This document shows, in pieces, positions 7,011-8,178 of a DNA stretch of 8,178 nt. Position numbers and translations under genes: made by a program. The stretch comes from CAINVV01 sp964506325 (lineage in GTDB: Bacteria > Bacteroidota > Bacteroidia > Bacteroidales > Prolixibacteraceae): the NCBI GenBank assembly GCA_964506325.1, contig CAZDLO010000138.1:1-8178 (forward strand), in the 5' to 3' direction. How positions within the stretch are numbered: the stretch's first letter is position 1; each line of letters opens with the position of its first letter. The notes below the pieces were generated by a model that was not told the DNA's origin, made no database searches, and saw only the letters and a program-made list of their open reading frames with translations.

Positions 7011-7775
7011 TCAGAATCCAAACAATTCCTTAGCATTCCTGGAAGTGATGGATGCAATATTTTGAACAGAGGTTTGGTGTATCTCGGCCAGTTTTTCCGC
7101 AACATTCACAATATAGGAACATTCGTTGCGTTTGCCCCGGTGTGGAACGGGTGCCAGCCAGGGAGAATCCGTTTCAATGAGCAGGTGTTTTGGGTCAATT
7201 TTTTGAATCGTCTCACTCAATCCTGAATTCTTGAAGGTGATGATGCCGTTGATCCCAATCTTGAAACCCAGTTCAATGATCTGCTCGGCATCCTCAAAAC
7301 TACCCGTGAAACTGTGGAAAACACCACGCAATTCAGTGCTGTAGACTTTTCTCAGTTGCTCCATCACCTCTGTAAAGGATTCCCTGACATGGATAACGAC
7401 CGGAAAATTCCGCTCTTTCGCCCAGCCGATCTGGGTAGCAAAAGCCTCCATCTGCTCTTCAAGAAATGCCTTCTCCCAATATAGGTCGATGCCAATCTCA
7501 CCGATACCGTAAAACTTTCTCTTCCCAAGCCAGTATTCAAGAATCTGCAACTCCTTGCGGAAATCCTCCTTGACGGAAGTCGGATGCAATCCCACCAGGG
7601 GAAAAAAGAGTCCGGGAAGGGTGTCTGTCAGATCCAGCAAAGGCTTAATGGATGAACTGTCAATGTTTGGCAAGACAATACGCTCTACCCCTGCCTCCAG
7701 TGCCCGGGTAATAACCTCATCCCGGTCGAGACTAAAATCAGCGGAATATATATGGGAATGGCTGTCTACAAACAT
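7011..7775 (-). CDS. tatD: TatD-family metal-dependent hydrolase (probable 3'-5' DNase)
   Basis: A 254-residue amidohydrolase-fold TIM barrel. Metal-binding motifs are complete: DSHSH (D4, H6, H8), GEIGID (E93), IHVR (H129), FHSFTG (H154) and ETDSPW (D203). GLHP (H64) is also conserved. Characterised members are magnesium-dependent 3'-5' exonucleases linked to DNA repair and DNA turnover; some paralogues have unknown substrates. The length is normal for the family and there is no signal peptide. The start ATG at 7773-7775 is fixed because the metal motif begins at residue 4. Two TANNTTTG elements lie just upstream. The asparaginase gene follows on the same strand after 158 bp. The old name tatD does not imply a role in Tat export. 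YcfH/YjjV-type paralogues share all these motifs, so the exact subgroup is open. Confidence 0.94.
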   Translation of the reverse strand: MFVDSHSHIYSADFSLDRDEVITRALEAGVERIVLPNIDSSSIKPLLDLTDTLPGLFFPLVGLHPTSVKEDFRKELQILEYWLGKRKFYGIGEIGIDLYWEKAFLEEQMEAFATQIGWAKERNFPVVIHVRESFTEVMEQLRKVYSTELRGVFHSFTGSFEDAEQIIELGFKIGINGIITFKNSGLSETIQKIDPKHLLIETDSPWLAPVPHRGKRNECSYIVNVAEKLAEIHQTSVQNIASITSRNAKELFGF

Positions 7776-7780
7776 AAATA

Positions 7781-7799
7781 CAAATTTATTACAAAAGTA
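7781..7799 (-). promoter_or_regulatory. Two candidate -7 elements for tatD
   Basis: On the minus strand TACTTTTG (7792-7799) and TAAATTTG (7781-7788) both match TANNTTTG. The first would leave a leader of about 11 bases. The second lies only 5 bases before the ATG and would give a leaderless or nearly leaderless mRNA. Neither has a clear -33 TTTG at the expected spacing. Confidence 0.4.
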
Positions 7800-7853
7800 A
7801 GCAAGCTGACAGCCAGTTAGGTTAAGGGAATGTTATATCTGAGTTACGTATTC

Positions 7854-7879
7854 GAGTTATGAATTATGAATTATGAGTG
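7854..7879. repeat. Heptamer array in inverted orientation (ATGAGTT/ATGAATT)
   Basis: GAGTT, ATGAATT, ATGAATT and ATGAGTG (7854-7879) form the reverse complement of the AACTCAT arrays at 3387-3456 and 6982-7009. It lies 78 bp upstream of the tatD start, not next to a stop codon visible in this window. Confidence 0.85.
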
Positions 7880-7893
7880 GGGGCGACTTTTCG

Positions 7894-7925
7894 ACGATAC
7901 GACGATACGACGGTATGACGGTATG
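7894..7925. repeat. Octamer tandem repeat, ACGATACG x2 then ACGGTATG x2
   Basis: Four in-register 8-bp units run from 7894 to 7925. The last two units share the same two substitutions, suggesting that a changed unit was itself duplicated. No inverted partner is seen. Confidence 0.85.
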
Positions 7926-7931
7926 ATTGGG

Positions 7932-8066
7932 CGAAGGCGCGAGGGGGAGAGGGGGCGAGTGAAGAAATGCAAACCTAACTCATGTCTTATCACTTTTCTA
8001 CTTTGATTTCTGTGTGGCGAAGAAATGTCACTGATGCACTCGCCCCCTCTCCCCCTCGCGCCTTCG
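7932..8066. repeat. Perfect 30-bp inverted repeat flanking 75 bp
   Basis: Bases 7932-7961 are the exact reverse complement of 8037-8066. The left arm is purine-rich, with two G5 runs (7943-7947, 7951-7955). Allowing one G-U pair extends the stem outward to 7929/8069. The 75-bp interior (7962-8036) has no coding frame. GAAGAAATG occurs at 7961-7969 and again at 8019-8027. It could be a small non-autonomous mobile element, a long hairpin RNA or terminator, or two inverted copies of a dispersed repeat. No transposase is present. Confidence 0.85.
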
Positions 8067-8118
8067 TCCCCTCACCCCCTTCGTAAAGTCGTACTGTCCG
8101 TTTTCCGTCCTCCTTTTT

Positions 8119-8139
8119 CCGGTCTCCGGTCTTCGGTTT
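8119..8139. repeat. Short tandem heptamer CCGGTCT x2 plus a diverged unit
   Basis: CCGGTCT (8119-8125), CCGGTCT (8126-8132) and TCGGTTT (8133-8139) lie within a pyrimidine-rich tract that begins near 8098 with related CCGTTTT and CCGTCCT strings. The plus strand is strongly biased to C and T here. Confidence 0.65.
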
Positions 8140-8151
8140 TTTCTTTTCATC

Positions 8152-8173
8152 ACTTTTTGTCGCCACAAAAAGT
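8152..8173. repeat. 9-bp perfect hairpin with CGCC loop at the right edge
   Basis: ACTTTTTGT (8152-8160) pairs perfectly with ACAAAAAGT (8165-8173) around a 4-base loop. The T5 and A5 runs lie inside the stem, not after it, so a standard intrinsic terminator is not evident. The window ends 5 bases later and the context is lost. Confidence 0.6.
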
Positions 8174-8178
8174 AACCA

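Larger units (their letters stand above)
7776..8178. other. Gene-free repeat-rich region upstream of tatD
   Basis: No convincing coding frame, tRNA or rRNA is visible in these 403 bases. Apart from the tatD promoter elements, the region holds a heptamer array, an octamer array, a perfect 30-bp inverted repeat, a pyrimidine-rich tract with short tandem units, and a small hairpin at the right edge. The next gene to the right is outside the window. Confidence 0.7.

Noticed and set aside
7932..8066. Insertion sequence
   Set aside because: The 75-bp interior cannot encode a transposase and no target-site duplication is obvious. At most it is a non-autonomous element, so it is reported as an inverted repeat.

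Overview
The window looks like chromosomal DNA from a member of the Bacteroidota. Three things support this. There is a very large secreted protein with SprB, HYR and gliding-motility-type C-terminal (type IX secretion) domains. The upstream regions carry TANNTTTG, the -7 consensus of the Bacteroidota primary sigma factor, and lack clear Shine-Dalgarno sequences. The intergenic regions are AT-rich. I cannot name a genus.

Layout: (1) 3-3230 (+) is the 3' part, 1075 codons, of a repeat-rich surface adhesin or secreted protein whose start lies outside the window. (2) 3231-3458 is a convergent gap holding a nine-unit heptamer repeat. (3) 3459-3908 (-) is tadA, the tRNA wobble adenosine deaminase, divergent from (4) 3955-5706 (+), aspS, aspartyl-tRNA synthetase. 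(5) 5707-5814 is a second convergent gap with a strong hairpin built from decamer repeats. (6) 5815-6852 (-) is a cytoplasmic type I L-asparaginase and 7011-7775 (-) is a TatD-family metal-dependent hydrolase, in the same orientation with tatD upstream. (7) 7776-8178 has no recognisable gene. It is a patchwork of short tandem repeats around a perfect 30-bp inverted repeat.

The four complete genes are ordinary conserved genes for translation and metabolism. I see no defence system, mobile-element enzyme, CRISPR array or RNA gene, and no clear new multi-gene system. The unusual signal is in the spaces between genes. Two short-repeat families recur: heptamer AACTCAT in three gaps and decamer ACACAGAGTT in two. 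The heptamer arrays abut two stop codons and place stop codons in every frame on both strands. The large inverted repeat near the right end is the other item worth following up.
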